In this document: piece after piece, positions 21,201 through 29,455 of the stretch
Layout: each line of letters opens with the position of its first letter
Position numbering within the stretch: position 1 is the stretch's first letter
From: Prochlorococcus sp. AG-670-N10
Lineage (GTDB): Bacteria; Cyanobacteriota; Cyanobacteriia; PCC-6307; Cyanobiaceae
DNA length: 49,436 bases
Assembly: GCA_003209065.1 (NCBI GenBank)
Contig: QCSX01000011.1
Location: forward strand, 1-49,436
Reading direction: 5' to 3'
The notes under the pieces: model-generated
What the model saw: only the letters and a program-made list of their open reading frames with translations
Told to the model about the DNA's origin: nothing
Database searches by the model: none
Position numbers and translations under genes: made by a program

Positions 21201-21392
21201 TATAGTCTTAAATTCATAGAGAGCACTTATTTGATTACTTATTGTTATTTGGTCCCATAACCACTTCCCTAAAAAATAATTGGGAACTGCTACCTCTAGT
21301 TTTTCTGTTATGGAAGGAGGGCTAATTATTAATTCTTTTGCTAATAGCTCAGTAATAACTTCAATTTTGTTTGATTTATAAATATTAAGCAA
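18207..21392 (-). CDS. recC: Exodeoxyribonuclease V subunit gamma (RecC)
   Basis: The Chi-recognition subunit of RecBCD. The 1061-residue protein has the degenerate helicase layout of RecC: an N-terminal FLGKWLWDQIT (the 'ANPGLGRWL-like' region), DIAIVSPQTSLIKPYLRYIF, and near the end RDFKLSELIFWFKAPQLYWL. Overall similarity in this family is low, so the assignment leans on these segments, the length and the adjacent recB and recD. Its final bases overlap the methyltransferase gene. It starts 17 bases after the DUF2488 gene. Confidence 0.9.
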   Translation of the reverse strand: MLNIYKSNKIEVITELLAKELIISPPSITEKLEVAVPNYFLGKWLWDQITISNQISALYEFKTISSYTETLLTKIFPAIDMGVWNFDSIKWGIIDSFEELNSYKESLPLSNWINKYLNNKKIIDGDIHNLTKKIANNFIEYLIFRPEMVANWHRCELSSRNLFNNLNSNEYWQPILYKLLEKKISEKPSCLYMIDIINNIKKLQNEKNIIPRQIYIISDNNLSRLHVSFYSKLAEFTKVNLYLISAGDNLWNRINYLEGEINFNSIESKFNLNSSNIEKIFGKFGANYQKLIEETSNIENLKINNNSIYIDPTFSFVSKKDIPLINQIQKRLIDNSQDDFMINEKDDSIIFREHFNQLSQLEYVRNKVIEILETCDDVKYSDIAIVSPQTSLIKPYLRYIFNNELINGQKLPYLFLEENYEDSSNVYNFLLDIIELANEKITLEKIEYFLSKKVNQNIFDFDIAEKNEIILILNEVGFHWGLDTKERLGEEKNTLEWCINRITLGLVYDEEFILNKSNLKSFTPKNSSLDLNKWVKILVQLKQYISLLRGSFIYSDWVKKIKFILNKIRNFNENFNLDICEINRILDDYLISLISDQVIVLNVFREILITCINKLNYRNQSYINKILVSDIEKVRLIPRKIIFLINMNSIYYPRLSSNENINLLTKKYLLGDPSYFDREKYFFLELLISCRKQLIVSWVNNDKDNKILDISFPIKELINYLESFLTVKQRKSIIKYFDYEKEEVVKPNNSNFLKSQYSLLNKIDWEEKFYDRKDFKLSELIFWFKAPQLYWLNKKNISPKGIFNHHPDEEYVSNLQKFQLVTKVIQKLEIDNHDIIDELKNLNINDQFLENGIIAPRNSLFTKEKEIQNLLGSLAENLSKDKNINRVYVKSNSNKEEYFISDNLVIELIHSKLSLKSLSEAWIKLLFISSLEKKITKTKVIFRKDNQYKSEILQTPGQLQSKKILEEYINIFKNYSDKCLPLPPESTYKYVEAKMQLKNEKKAFSDKWIGNKTFTKGERDNSVIQMCFGTKKEGDFFFGNDKFEDLSFRLYGPLFEALKNK

Positions 21393-21409
21393 TTTTCTTT
21401 TTTTATTTT

Positions 21410-21727
21410 TTACTCAACTTTAAGGGGGTCATTAATTTCGCTATTAGGGCATTCAAATTCTCCTACAGCGACAAATTCTAAGCGAAGCTTTAAGAAGGTA
21501 ATAAATTTTTTATCTTTAGAGATAACAGCTGCTGGAGTTTGTGGGATTTTTTTAGATAAATCTACAAATGCTGAAGATTTTAAAAAAGATGGATTTTTTA
21601 AAAACCAAAAATCTATTTCCTTTTTGTTTTCTTTATAATTTCGGATCCTTTCTTTTAAAATCTCTTCAAGAGGTTCTTCAACTGTTAAAAATTTCTCACT
21701 TGCTGCAACGAAAAAATAAGTTGTCAT
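21410..21727 (-). CDS. DUF2488 family cyanobacterial protein
   Basis: A 105-residue soluble protein starting MTTYFFVAASEKFLTVEEPLEEIL, which matches the DUF2488 family (labelled 'MgPME-cyclase complex family' in some databases) found in cyanobacteria and plastids. The conserved region includes DFWFLKNPSFL and TPAAVISKDKKFITFLKLRLE. A link with chlorophyll cyclase is by name only; nothing in this sequence proves it. It lies between pdxJ (9 bases) and recC (17 bases) in the same leftward operon. Confidence 0.75.
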   Translation of the reverse strand: MTTYFFVAASEKFLTVEEPLEEILKERIRNYKENKKEIDFWFLKNPSFLKSSAFVDLSKKIPQTPAAVISKDKKFITFLKLRLEFVAVGEFECPNSEINDPLKVE

Positions 21728-21736
21728 TTTAAAAAA

Positions 21737-22453
21737 TTAATTTATTGAAATTAGAGTCTTCATTTCGCGTACAGCTTTTTCAAGCCCTACCGCTAAAGCC
21801 CTTGAAACAATACTATGTCCAATGTTTAACTCATTAATATTGTTAATTGATGCAATCTTTTTTACATTCTGATAATTAAGCCCATGCCCTGCATTAACGA
21901 CTAATCCAAGATCAACAGCATAATACGAAGATTCAATAATTTTTTGAAGCTCTATATATTGATCTTGTCCTTTTAAATCAGCATATTTGCCAGTATGTAA
22001 TTCAATAAAATCAACTCCTATCTCTCCTGAAGAATTAATCTGATCATTTGTAGGATCTATAAATGCACTTACTTCAATGTTGGAACTTTTCAAACTATTA
22101 ACGTAGCCTTTAAGGTATTTCTCATTATTTTTGACATCTAACCCTCCCTCTGTGGTGATTTCCTTTCTTTTCTCTGGTACAAGTGTTACGTAATCTGGAA
22201 GTAACTTTTTAGATATTCTCAACATTTCTTCTGTGGCTGCCATCTCTAAATTGAGTTTCGTTTTAATGGTATCTTTTAAAAGATATATATCTCGATCTTG
22301 TATATGCCTTCTATCTTCTCTTAAGTGGATTGTTATAGAATCAGCTCCTCCTAATTCTGCTAAGAAAGCGAATTGAACAGGATCTGGTTCTATCGTCTGC
22401 CTTGCCTGCCTGACATTTGCAATATGATCTATATTTACTCCTAATGTTGCCAT
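21737..22453 (-). CDS. pdxJ: Pyridoxine 5'-phosphate synthase
   Basis: Condenses 1-deoxyxylulose 5-phosphate with 3-amino-2-oxopropyl phosphate to make pyridoxine 5'-phosphate. The TIM-barrel protein shows LGVNIDHIANVRQARQT at the start, SITIHLREDRRHIQDRD, TLVPEKRKEITTEGG and the C-terminal ELNIGHSIVSRALAVGL phosphate-binding region. An in-frame ATG nine codons earlier (22480) exists, but the family begins at this Met, giving 238 residues. It is the first gene of the operon that runs into recBCD, and is divergent from plsC. Confidence 0.95.
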   Translation of the reverse strand: MATLGVNIDHIANVRQARQTIEPDPVQFAFLAELGGADSITIHLREDRRHIQDRDIYLLKDTIKTKLNLEMAATEEMLRISKKLLPDYVTLVPEKRKEITTEGGLDVKNNEKYLKGYVNSLKSSNIEVSAFIDPTNDQINSSGEIGVDFIELHTGKYADLKGQDQYIELQKIIESSYYAVDLGLVVNAGHGLNYQNVKKIASINNINELNIGHSIVSRALAVGLEKAVREMKTLISIN

Positions 22454-22546
22454 AAATTGATAAATCTTTGTTTGCGACAATTTCCTAACCGCCTAATTCT
22501 AGCTAATAAAAAATTACAAATGTATAATTTATTAATATAAAGTAAA

Positions 22547-23230
22547 TTGAATTTGAAGAATAAGACTATTAATAACTGGGGTGAAATTAACCCAATATTG
22601 GGGGCAATCGCAATGTTTATAACTCAAGATATCGTTATGAAAATATTTTTTAAAGAAAAAAAAATTATCAATAACCATTTTTTTTCTATACCAAAGGATA
22701 GCTCAGTTATTTTAGCTCCAACACATAGATCAAGATGGGATGGATTAATTCTTACTATGGCTATTGGAAGAAGAGTAACCAAAGAGGATTGTAGATTCAT
22801 GGTTACTAAATCAGAGATGAAAGGTATTCAGGGTTGGTTTTTAAAAAGACTTGGTTGTTTTTCAATAAATCAATTATCTCCTTCTTTTTCAGTTTTAAGA
22901 TATGCAGTAAATCTGATCACCCAAAAAAGACAACTTGTTGTTTTTCCTGAAGGAAGAATTAATAAATATGGAAAAAAAATAGTCCTTAAAGAGGGTTTAT
23001 TTAGATTAGCCAGATTAGCGACAAAAAAGACAAGTCAAATAACCATAATACCTATAGGGATTGCTTACGGTGAAGTAACTCCAAAATTTAGAACTAGCGT
23101 TTCGCTATGTTTTGGAGAGCCTTTAATAATTAATGATCATATTGATTTATCTATTAATGAATTTAATGAAAAATTGCATAAAAAGATGATAATCGCTGAA
23201 AACGAAGCCTTAAAAAATGTCGGTCGATGA
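22547..23230 (+). CDS. plsC: 1-acyl-sn-glycerol-3-phosphate acyltransferase
   Basis: Acylates lysophosphatidic acid in phospholipid and glycolipid synthesis. The 227-residue protein has the acyltransferase motif HRSRWD (H60, D65, the HX4D pair) and the glycerolphosphate-binding FPEGRIN (about 131). A hydrophobic region around residues 15-33 could anchor it in the membrane. No ATG fits the conserved N-terminus: the frame opens with a TTG at 22547, with a second TTG six bases later. Transcription diverges from pdxJ. Confidence 0.88.
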   Translation: MNLKNKTINNWGEINPILGAIAMFITQDIVMKIFFKEKKIINNHFFSIPKDSSVILAPTHRSRWDGLILTMAIGRRVTKEDCRFMVTKSEMKGIQGWFLKRLGCFSINQLSPSFSVLRYAVNLITQKRQLVVFPEGRINKYGKKIVLKEGLFRLARLATKKTSQITIIPIGIAYGEVTPKFRTSVSLCFGEPLIINDHIDLSINEFNEKLHKKMIIAENEALKNVGR

Positions 23231-23272
23231 ATCCATCATCAGTTAGTATTAAATTGAATAAATAAAGAGAAT

Positions 23273-23791
23273 ATGAAATTCTTAAAATTAATTCCAATAA
23301 TTTTTATATTTTTAGGAATATTTCCCTCCTCAAATTTAATTTTTGCTGAGACTAAGAATACAAATTCTTATAAAGTACTCTCAAATAATAATAAAAAGCT
23401 TTCAATTACAAATGTTCAAGCTTATATAAGCGAGGGAGATGCTTTTATAGAAGATGGTAAATTTGATGAAGCTAAAAACTTATATGATAAAGCGAGGAAT
23501 TTAGCGAAACAACTCGCAGGTTTTTATAGAGACTTAAATGATGCATTTAAAGGCTTGGATGCGCGAATTCCAGTTGAAACAGGTGAGAATGGTAGGGAAT
23601 CGATAAAAATCTGGGCTAAGTCCAATGCAAGATTAGCAGCGCTTTACAAGAGGAGAAATGAACCAGAAGTTGCTGTTCCTTTACTTGTAGAAATAATTAG
23701 ATTAATGTCTCCTACAAGTTCAGAAGGTAAGGAGGCTTATAAAGATTTAATCCAGCTTGGTTTTGTTGAAACACCATATAGAGGACTCTAG
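23273..23791 (+). CDS. Secreted helical-repeat (TPR-like) protein, cyanobacterial
   Basis: A 172-residue protein with a clear signal peptide (KFLKLIPIIFIFLGIFPSS, cleavage after ...FAE). The mature part is alpha-helical with TPR-like features: AYISEGDAFIEDGKFDEAKNLYDKAR, then ARLAALYKRRNEPEVAVPLLVEIIRL. It resembles a conserved cyanobacterial periplasmic or lumenal family that I cannot name. Ten bases separate it from bolA, so the three genes to grxD may form an operon. Confidence 0.75.
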   Translation: MKFLKLIPIIFIFLGIFPSSNLIFAETKNTNSYKVLSNNNKKLSITNVQAYISEGDAFIEDGKFDEAKNLYDKARNLAKQLAGFYRDLNDAFKGLDARIPVETGENGRESIKIWAKSNARLAALYKRRNEPEVAVPLLVEIIRLMSPTSSEGKEAYKDLIQLGFVETPYRGL

Positions 23792-23800
23792 ACAATAATA

Positions 23801-24031
23801 ATGACTACAAGAAACGAAGTAATTAACTTAATTAAACAAAAAATTGCTGATTCTGAAGTAATTGTTGAAAATTTAAAAGGTGATGATCATTTGCAAGTAA
23901 CGGTGATTTCATCAGCATTTAATGGATTATCACTAGTCAAACAACATCAGCTAGTATATTCTGCTCTAAAAGAAGAATTAGCTTCAGAGGCTATTCATGC
24001 TTTAGCACTAAAAACGGAAACACTAACTTAA
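23801..24031 (+). CDS. bolA: BolA family protein
   Basis: A 76-residue BolA domain, a partner of monothiol glutaredoxins in iron-sulfur cluster handling. The conserved helix-strand pattern ends with SLVKQHQLVYSALKEELASEAIHALALKT, where the R/KHR-type motif and the conserved His (QHQ, and HAL near the end) are positioned as in the family. It is directly followed by grxD (3 bases), the classic BolA-Grx4 pair. Confidence 0.93.
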   Translation: MTTRNEVINLIKQKIADSEVIVENLKGDDHLQVTVISSAFNGLSLVKQHQLVYSALKEELASEAIHALALKTETLT

Positions 24032-24034
24032 ATT

Positions 24035-24358
24035 ATGGAAAAACTAACTAAAAATAAGATTCAAAACCTTATCGACTCTAATCCTGTAATGGTCTTTATG
24101 AAAGGAACTAAATTAATGCCTCAATGTGGGTTTTCAAATAATGTAGTCCAGATTCTTAATTCTCTTGGAGTTGATTTTTATACTTTTGATGTCTTAAGTG
24201 ATTTTGAAATAAGAGAAGGTATTAAGGAATTTTCTGAATGGCCAACAATTCCCCAAGTTTATCTAAAAGGAGAATTCTTAGGGGGCTCAGATATTCTAAT
24301 TGAGATGTACAATTCAGGAACTTTAAAAGAAAAGATTGAGATTGAATTGGCATCTTAA
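24035..24358 (+). CDS. grxD: Monothiol glutaredoxin, CGFS type
   Basis: Binds and passes on [2Fe-2S] clusters, usually with BolA. The 107-residue protein has the cluster-ligating CGFS at residues 31-34 (MPQCGFSN), preceded by MVFMKGT, and the glutathione-binding [19 protein letters not shown] with its cis-Pro. All hallmarks of the Grx4/GrxD family are present and the length is normal. A leftward open frame on the other strand across its 3' half is only a shadow. Confidence 0.96.
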   Translation: MEKLTKNKIQNLIDSNPVMVFMKGTKLMPQCGFSNNVVQILNSLGVDFYTFDVLSDFEIREGIKEFSEWPTIPQVYLKGEFLGGSDILIEMYNSGTLKEKIEIELAS

Positions 24359-24408
24359 AAAATCTACTAAGTATAAATACCGAAATTAAGTTAATAAAAA
24401 TTAATATT

Positions 24409-24678
24409 TTAAATCTTTTTTCTATCAAAAAATCCTTTATTTTCATCGCCATCTGGATTTATAAAACTTGACGGATCCAGTATCCATCTCTCTATTAATC
24501 TCTCTAATTTCTCTTGATCCTTTGGCTCTAAACTGTTGCAAATCCTTAAGGCTTGTAGATAACCATCACTAAATAATTTTAAGTCTGAGGGGGTATGAAA
24601 TCTAGTAACCAGGTCTTGGCAACTATCACAGATTGATTGAAAATGGCGAATTGCTACTGGATTTTCAAATGATGTCAT
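24409..24678 (-). CDS. Small cyanobacterial protein, DUF6761-like
   Basis: An 89-residue protein beginning MTSFENPVAIRHFQSICDSC. The pattern 'IR.fQ....d..d...RF.....L..f.dGYL.ALr..n.le' followed by LIERWILDPSSF fits a small cyanobacteria-only family I recall as DUF6761; I am only moderately sure of the number. The frame stays open upstream to 24870, but that part runs antisense into the response-regulator gene and reads as non-coding, so the ATG at 24678 is chosen. Function unknown. Confidence 0.75.
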   Translation of the reverse strand: MTSFENPVAIRHFQSICDSCQDLVTRFHTPSDLKLFSDGYLQALRICNSLEPKDQEKLERLIERWILDPSSFINPDGDENKGFFDRKKI

Positions 24679-24764
24679 AATTTGATAGATTCTGATTTTT
24701 ATTGAGCATTTGTTATACCTTATTAAGGATGACAAAAAATTGCCTGGCCAAACAGTAATTAAGA

Positions 24765-25502
24765 ATGCAATCAACTGAGCAAATCTTAGCTTCAGCTCCT
24801 GGCAGTTCCCAATTGCCTTCGACCTCTCAAACACCTTCGAGAGTTCTTGTTGTTGAACCTCACCCCACACTAAGAACCGTCTTAGTGCAAAGACTTCGTC
24901 AAGACGGTCATTTAGCTGCCGCAGTAGGATCTGCGGTTGAAGCTGTTGACTTGTGCAGAGAACAGTCTCCTGACTTATTAGTCAGCGCTGAAATATTAGA
25001 GCAAAATACTGCGATGAGATTAGCTCAGCAGTTGGGTTGCTCAGTAATTGTTCTCACTGCTAGATCCGGTGTAGAAGCATTAGTTAGCTTATTAGATGAG
25101 GGTGCTGATGACGTTCTGAGAAAACCTTTTGGGTTAGAGGAATTAGCCGCAAGATGTAGGACACTACTAAAAAGAGGTCGTATAGGCTTACAAGAGAAAG
25201 TTGCAGTAGGTCCTTTAGAGGTACATTTACTGTTAAGACAAGTTACCCTAAGTGAAAAGCCCGTAGAATTGAGCCCAAGAGAGTTTGCCTTGCTTTGTGC
25301 TCTTCTTATGCCTCCAGGCATGGTTAGAAGCCGCCAAGAGCTTCTAAGATTGGCATGGCCTCCATTTAGCGGAGGCCCCAGATCAGTTGATACTCAAGTT
25401 CTGACACTGCGTAGAAAATTAGAGCAAGCAGGATTAGGAGAAGGAGGAGGTATTACCACAGTTAGACAGCAAGGATATAGATTTAGTATTGATAATATTT
25501 AA
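24765..25502 (+). CDS. OmpR-family response regulator with a degenerate receiver
   Basis: A 245-residue regulator: receiver domain (about 26-140) and OmpR-type winged helix (about 150-245, with SPREFALLCALL and RSVDTQVLTLRRKLE, the DNA-recognition helix). The receiver is atypical. In the strand that should end with the phospho-acceptor Asp the sequence is SPDLLVSAEIL, putting Ala75 at that position, and the acidic pocket reads VEPH with only one acid. The Thr and Lys of the switch (LTARSG, RKPF) remain. It probably acts without canonical phosphorylation. The gene is visibly richer in G+C than its neighbours. Confidence 0.88.
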   Translation: MQSTEQILASAPGSSQLPSTSQTPSRVLVVEPHPTLRTVLVQRLRQDGHLAAAVGSAVEAVDLCREQSPDLLVSAEILEQNTAMRLAQQLGCSVIVLTARSGVEALVSLLDEGADDVLRKPFGLEELAARCRTLLKRGRIGLQEKVAVGPLEVHLLLRQVTLSEKPVELSPREFALLCALLMPPGMVRSRQELLRLAWPPFSGGPRSVDTQVLTLRRKLEQAGLGEGGGITTVRQQGYRFSIDNI

Positions 25503-26005
25503 ATTGTAAAGGCTATTATTTCACCGATAATCATAAATAGAGATAGGTAAGTTAGTAATTTATAAGTCCATAAAGGTGAAATATATGATAATCCATCAAT
25601 ATTTAAGTTTGTCTTATCTTCTACAATAGATATAAACCTTTCGAAATTTTCAACCCTTTGTGGAACAAGAAAACTTTCATTTTTATTACTAATAAAATAA
25701 TGCACTTTACTGCCCTGGCTGGTTGGCAAAGATTTAATTAATTTAATATCTTTCCAAGAAATTTCCCAATTTTTTTTCCCTAAAAATTTTGAAATAAAGC
25801 TTGTTTTATAAGAAATTTTATTATCACAAGTTTTTACATAATCATCAGTGATATTGATGATCAAAAGGAGTCCTAAGACAAAAGAATAAATTGATAATAT
25901 TTTTAAATCTTCACTTGAAATAAAAGGGATAGGAATTGTAAGTGCTAAATATAATGAAATCAATGAACTTTTAACGAAAAAAAGAGTTTTAAACTTTTCT
26001 ATCAT
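25499..26005 (-). CDS. Membrane protein of unknown function
   Basis: A 168-residue protein with an N-terminal pair of hydrophobic segments (residues 12-30 and 36-50) and one at the C-terminus (about 148-168), separated by a soluble part containing WEISWKDIKLIKSLPTSQGSKVHYF. That middle part looks like a small beta-rich (PH-like) membrane-linked domain, but this is only an impression. It converges on the response regulator with a 4-base overlap and follows crtH on its own strand by 14 bases. Confidence 0.65.
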   Translation of the reverse strand: MIEKFKTLFFVKSSLISLYLALTIPIPFISSEDLKILSIYSFVLGLLLIINITDDYVKTCDNKISYKTSFISKFLGKKNWEISWKDIKLIKSLPTSQGSKVHYFISNKNESFLVPQRVENFERFISIVEDKTNLNIDGLSYISPLWTYKLLTYLSLFMIIGEIIAFTI

Positions 26006-26019
26006 CTGATTAATCTTTT

Positions 26020-27576
26020 TTAGTCTGGTAAATTAAAACTATTTATATTTAATTTTGATCCTATTTTATGAGCGCAAGCATAGCCACTAAAAGCTACTGC
26101 ATTCAGACCTTGGCCTGGGAAACATGAATCTCCTACGCAATAGAGGTTTTTAATTTTTGTAGTATTAAACGGCATAGGAAGTAGTCCGAGTAATTTTTTA
26201 TTAGGAATTGGTCCATAACTACCTTCGAATCTCCCAAGAAATTTTCTATGAGTTCTTGGAGTACCTATCTCTTTATGATCAATATTTTGATCTAAGCCAG
26301 GAATTATTTTAGAAATTTTTTCAATGAGAAATGAATAGTAAGCTTGTTTCTTATTAAGATAATCTTTTCTTGAGAGGTTATCCCATTCTTCGATTGATGA
26401 AGGCGTGAATGCATGGATAATGTGTTTACCTTCTGGAGCCAAGGATGGATCAAGTAACGTCGGAATAGAGATGAAAATCACCCCTTTTTCATTTTCTAAC
26501 TCATCCCAATTCTCAACAATTATATGATGACAATTAAAATCTTTATTTATTAAATCTTTTGTAACCCCAAGGTGAATTGAGACGAAAGAAGGCGAGGGCT
26601 TATAAGTTTCTGACCACTTATTTTCACTTTTTGGTACTTTATCACTTTTAATTAATCCATTTTTATTATTATTGAGCCCAAAAGTATCCCATCTAGTGGA
26701 ATTAGATACAACAATATTTGAGTAAATTTCCTCCCCATTTAATAGCTTTACTCCTACTGCTTTTTCATCTTTTAATAGTATTTCAGTCACATTCGCTTTA
26801 TAACGAATTTTACTCCCAAGTCTTTCCATCCCAGAAACTAATTTCTCTGCAATCTGGCCAACTCCTCCTTTTGGATAATTAATACCTCCAGCATGTCTAT
26901 CAGTAAAAACCATTCCCGCATTGATCATAGGAGTTTTAAGGGCTGGCATTACTGACCAACAAAAACACTCGATATCAATAAATTTTAAAAGTTCAGGATC
27001 CTTAATAAACTTTCTTGCAACATCTCCTGCATTTATTGGAAGCCATCTAGCCAAGCCTAAGCAGGATAATGGTGCTTTAAAGAATACCTTAAAAAGATAA
27101 ATTGGATCCTCTATTGATAAAAGAGGCATGGAATCTAAACAATTAAAAACCTTTTTGCAGGTTCCATAAAATTTCTTTATGCCCTCTTTCTCCTTTGGGA
27201 ACTTTGTTGATAATTTACTAATAAATTCCTCATAACCTTTATCAACAGAAATACTTAGTTTATTTGGGAGATGATATTCAAGCTGAACGGGATCAGGAAT
27301 AGTTTCACATTTTTCATTTACATCTTTCAGGGCACGAGTTAATAAATTTGTATAACCTTTCTCACCAAACCCAAAGATCATTGAAGCACCAACATCGAAA
27401 GTATAACCATTTCTTTTAAATGAACCTCCACTACCCCCTGGAATAATATATTTTTCAAGCACGAGAACTTTGGCTCCCTTAGCAGCTAATTGTGACGCTG
27501 TTACCAAACCTCCTATACCTGACCCAACAATAATTGCATCGAAATTTTCTTTATTTGATTTCATTTTTGATTTCAT
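26020..27576 (-). CDS. crtH: Carotenoid isomerase (CRTISO)
   Basis: FAD-dependent isomerase that converts cis-lycopene intermediates to all-trans lycopene. The 518-residue protein has the dinucleotide-binding loop VGSGIGGLVTASQLAAKG with the downstream acidic residue, then VLEKYIIPGGSGGSF and YTFDVGASM, typical of the CrtI/CRTISO family; the C-terminal CVGDSCFPGQGLNAVAFSG closes the FAD site. The sequence is close in length to CrtH of other cyanobacteria. A second Met four codons in (MKSNKEN) is an alternative start. It follows trmFO by 12 bases. Confidence 0.93.
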   Translation of the reverse strand: MKSKMKSNKENFDAIIVGSGIGGLVTASQLAAKGAKVLVLEKYIIPGGSGGSFKRNGYTFDVGASMIFGFGEKGYTNLLTRALKDVNEKCETIPDPVQLEYHLPNKLSISVDKGYEEFISKLSTKFPKEKEGIKKFYGTCKKVFNCLDSMPLLSIEDPIYLFKVFFKAPLSCLGLARWLPINAGDVARKFIKDPELLKFIDIECFCWSVMPALKTPMINAGMVFTDRHAGGINYPKGGVGQIAEKLVSGMERLGSKIRYKANVTEILLKDEKAVGVKLLNGEEIYSNIVVSNSTRWDTFGLNNNKNGLIKSDKVPKSENKWSETYKPSPSFVSIHLGVTKDLINKDFNCHHIIVENWDELENEKGVIFISIPTLLDPSLAPEGKHIIHAFTPSSIEEWDNLSRKDYLNKKQAYYSFLIEKISKIIPGLDQNIDHKEIGTPRTHRKFLGRFEGSYGPIPNKKLLGLLPMPFNTTKIKNLYCVGDSCFPGQGLNAVAFSGYACAHKIGSKLNINSFNLPD

Positions 27577-27588
27577 GAATAATTTATT

Positions 27589-29001
27589 TTAATTAATCTC
27601 AACAAGTAAGTGATCATTTTCAAAAGATGCATCTAATTCTCTTTTAAATACTTGTAATTCCTTTAGTGACCTTTCTTGATATGCCTTATATCTTAATTTT
27701 TTATCTTTTATTTTATTAGTTAATTCTGGGATTAAACCAAAGGAAGCAGGCATTGGTTGAAATTTATTTTTTTTCTGATTAGACATGATTTCATTTCTAT
27801 TGCTAATGAAGTTCATTAAAGACCCAATCATTGATTCGTTAGGAAAAGTTACTGGACTTTTATTTTTGGCTAATAAGGAAGCGTTTATTCCAGCCAACAA
27901 CCCTCCCGCAGCAGCAGCTGCATATCCCTCTGTACCTGTTATTTGACCAGCGGCGAAAAGAGTCTCTCTTTTCAAAAACTGAAGTGTTGGTAATATTAAT
28001 TTTGGAGATTCTAAAAATGTATTTCTATGCATTACTCCAAAACGTACAAACTCAGCTTTTTCTAGGCCGGGTATCATCCTAAATATTCTTTTTTGCTCTG
28101 ACCATTTTAGATTAGTTTGAAAACCAACCATATTTAGTAATTTACCTTCAAGATCCTCCTTTCTTAATTGAACAATTGCATGCGGTCTTTTTTTTAATCT
28201 ATTTTCCCTATCAAATAAATCCCCCCAATCTGGATTCCATAAGCCAATAGATTTCAAAGGTCCATATCTCATTGTTTCAATACCCCTTCTCGCTATTTCC
28301 TCTATAGGTAAACAAGCTTCAAAAAAATTTGCAGATTCTTTATCGAAATCTTTTAAAGTAGCTTGTTCACCATTTATCAATGCATTTCTAAAATTAAAAT
28401 ACTCCAATTTATTCATTGGACAATTTAAATATGCAGGATCTCCTTTATCGTATCTACTTGCCTTAAAAACAATCTCATAGTCAATAGTATCACCAAAAAT
28501 AATAGGACTTGCTGCATCAAAAAAATGACAAGAATCTAAACCAGTAAAGTTTTTTATTTTATTAGCTAATTTATTTGAAGTTAATGGTCCAGTTGCAATT
28601 ACAGTGATTTTTTTTTTATCTGGGAGGTCAAGCTGTTCTATCCTCTTTATTTCCACAAGAGGATGATTAGACAATACATTTGTTAACGAATAACTAAATT
28701 TGGATCTGTCGACGGCTAAAGCTCCGCCAGCCGGTACAGAGAATTTATCTGCTGTTTTTATTATTAAAGAATTAAAAGTTCTCAATTCTTCTTGTAACAA
28801 ACCTGCTGCTCTATCAGCACTTAAAGCTCCAAAGCTGTTACTACAAACTAATTCTGCAAATTCACTCGTATGGTGGGCTGGCGTAGAATTAAGGGGCCTC
28901 ATTTCAATAAGTTTTACAGCTATTCCTGAATTAGCTAACTGCCAAGCAGCTTCACAACCAGCAAGCCCTGCACCTATTACAATTACTTCTTTATCTATCA
29001 A
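27589..29001 (-). CDS. trmFO: Folate-dependent tRNA m5U54 methyltransferase TrmFO
   Basis: Makes 5-methyluridine at position 54 of the T loop using methylenetetrahydrofolate and FAD. The 470-residue protein starts with the FAD loop [19 protein letters not shown], followed by [34 protein letters not shown] (with the catalytic Cys) and [23 protein letters not shown] near the end. These are hallmarks of TrmFO/Gid. It starts only 6 bases after the psbY stop, so psbY-trmFO-crtH are closely spaced on one strand. Confidence 0.96.
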   Translation of the reverse strand: MIDKEVIVIGAGLAGCEAAWQLANSGIAVKLIEMRPLNSTPAHHTSEFAELVCSNSFGALSADRAAGLLQEELRTFNSLIIKTADKFSVPAGGALAVDRSKFSYSLTNVLSNHPLVEIKRIEQLDLPDKKKITVIATGPLTSNKLANKIKNFTGLDSCHFFDAASPIIFGDTIDYEIVFKASRYDKGDPAYLNCPMNKLEYFNFRNALINGEQATLKDFDKESANFFEACLPIEEIARRGIETMRYGPLKSIGLWNPDWGDLFDRENRLKKRPHAIVQLRKEDLEGKLLNMVGFQTNLKWSEQKRIFRMIPGLEKAEFVRFGVMHRNTFLESPKLILPTLQFLKRETLFAAGQITGTEGYAAAAAGGLLAGINASLLAKNKSPVTFPNESMIGSLMNFISNRNEIMSNQKKNKFQPMPASFGLIPELTNKIKDKKLRYKAYQERSLKELQVFKRELDASFENDHLLVEIN

Positions 29002-29007
29002 ATCAAA

Positions 29008-29124
29008 TTAGTCCTTTCCCAAAAAGTCTCTATTAAATTGTTCTCTTGCGGGTTTTTGGATATTAAATACAACCCAAGCTAATGCGGCAATAATTGGTGC
29101 GAAAACTACAATTGCTCTTAACAT
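29008..29124 (-). CDS. psbY: Photosystem II protein PsbY
   Basis: A 38-residue single-span membrane protein that I translated by hand: [20 protein letters not shown], then [18 protein letters not shown]. One hydrophobic helix followed by a short polar tail is the PsbY pattern of picocyanobacteria, a small peripheral subunit of photosystem II. It is too short for most gene-length cut-offs. It lies upstream of trmFO with a 6-base gap. Confidence 0.9.
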
Positions 29125-29299
29125 TTTAAATATTTAGTTATTTAAGTTATATTTTACCCTTCACTAGCAAATAAAGAGAGTATTTTTAATTTTTCATATC
29201 ATAAGTTAAGAATTGTATTTCAATTGTTCAACTTAGGATATTAAGTTGTTTTTTTTACCTTAAAAAGGGATAATTTCATATGTACTCAATTTTACAAAT

Positions 29300-29371
29300 G
29301 GGTCGCTAGCTCAGCGGTAGAGCATCCGGCTTTTAACCGGCTGGTCCTGAGTTCGAATCTCAGGCGACCCA
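29300..29371 (+). tRNA. trnK: tRNA-Lys (anticodon UUU)
   Basis: A 72-base cloverleaf. The acceptor GGGTCGC pairs with GCGACCC, the D arm contains GCTCAGCGGTAGAGC, the anticodon loop CTTTTAA gives UUU, and the T arm is CCTGA-GTTCGAATC-TCAGG. The discriminator base is A and CCA is not encoded. No repeat of its 3' end is seen nearby, so it does not appear to be an active integration target in this window. Confidence 0.97.
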
Positions 29372-29455
29372 CATTTAAAAATTGAGTCTATTAATAAAAA
29401 TAGAAGTACTTAAAAGATTTAATTTTTTAAAATTAAGAATAATACATTTTAGTTT

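Noticed and set aside
24222..24452. Leftward open frame over the 3' half of grxD
   Set aside because: Antisense shadow of a certain gene; its predicted hydrophobic stretch arises from AT-rich sequence.
29300..29371. tRNA-Lys considered as a second integration site
   Set aside because: No repeat of its 3' end was found downstream within the window.
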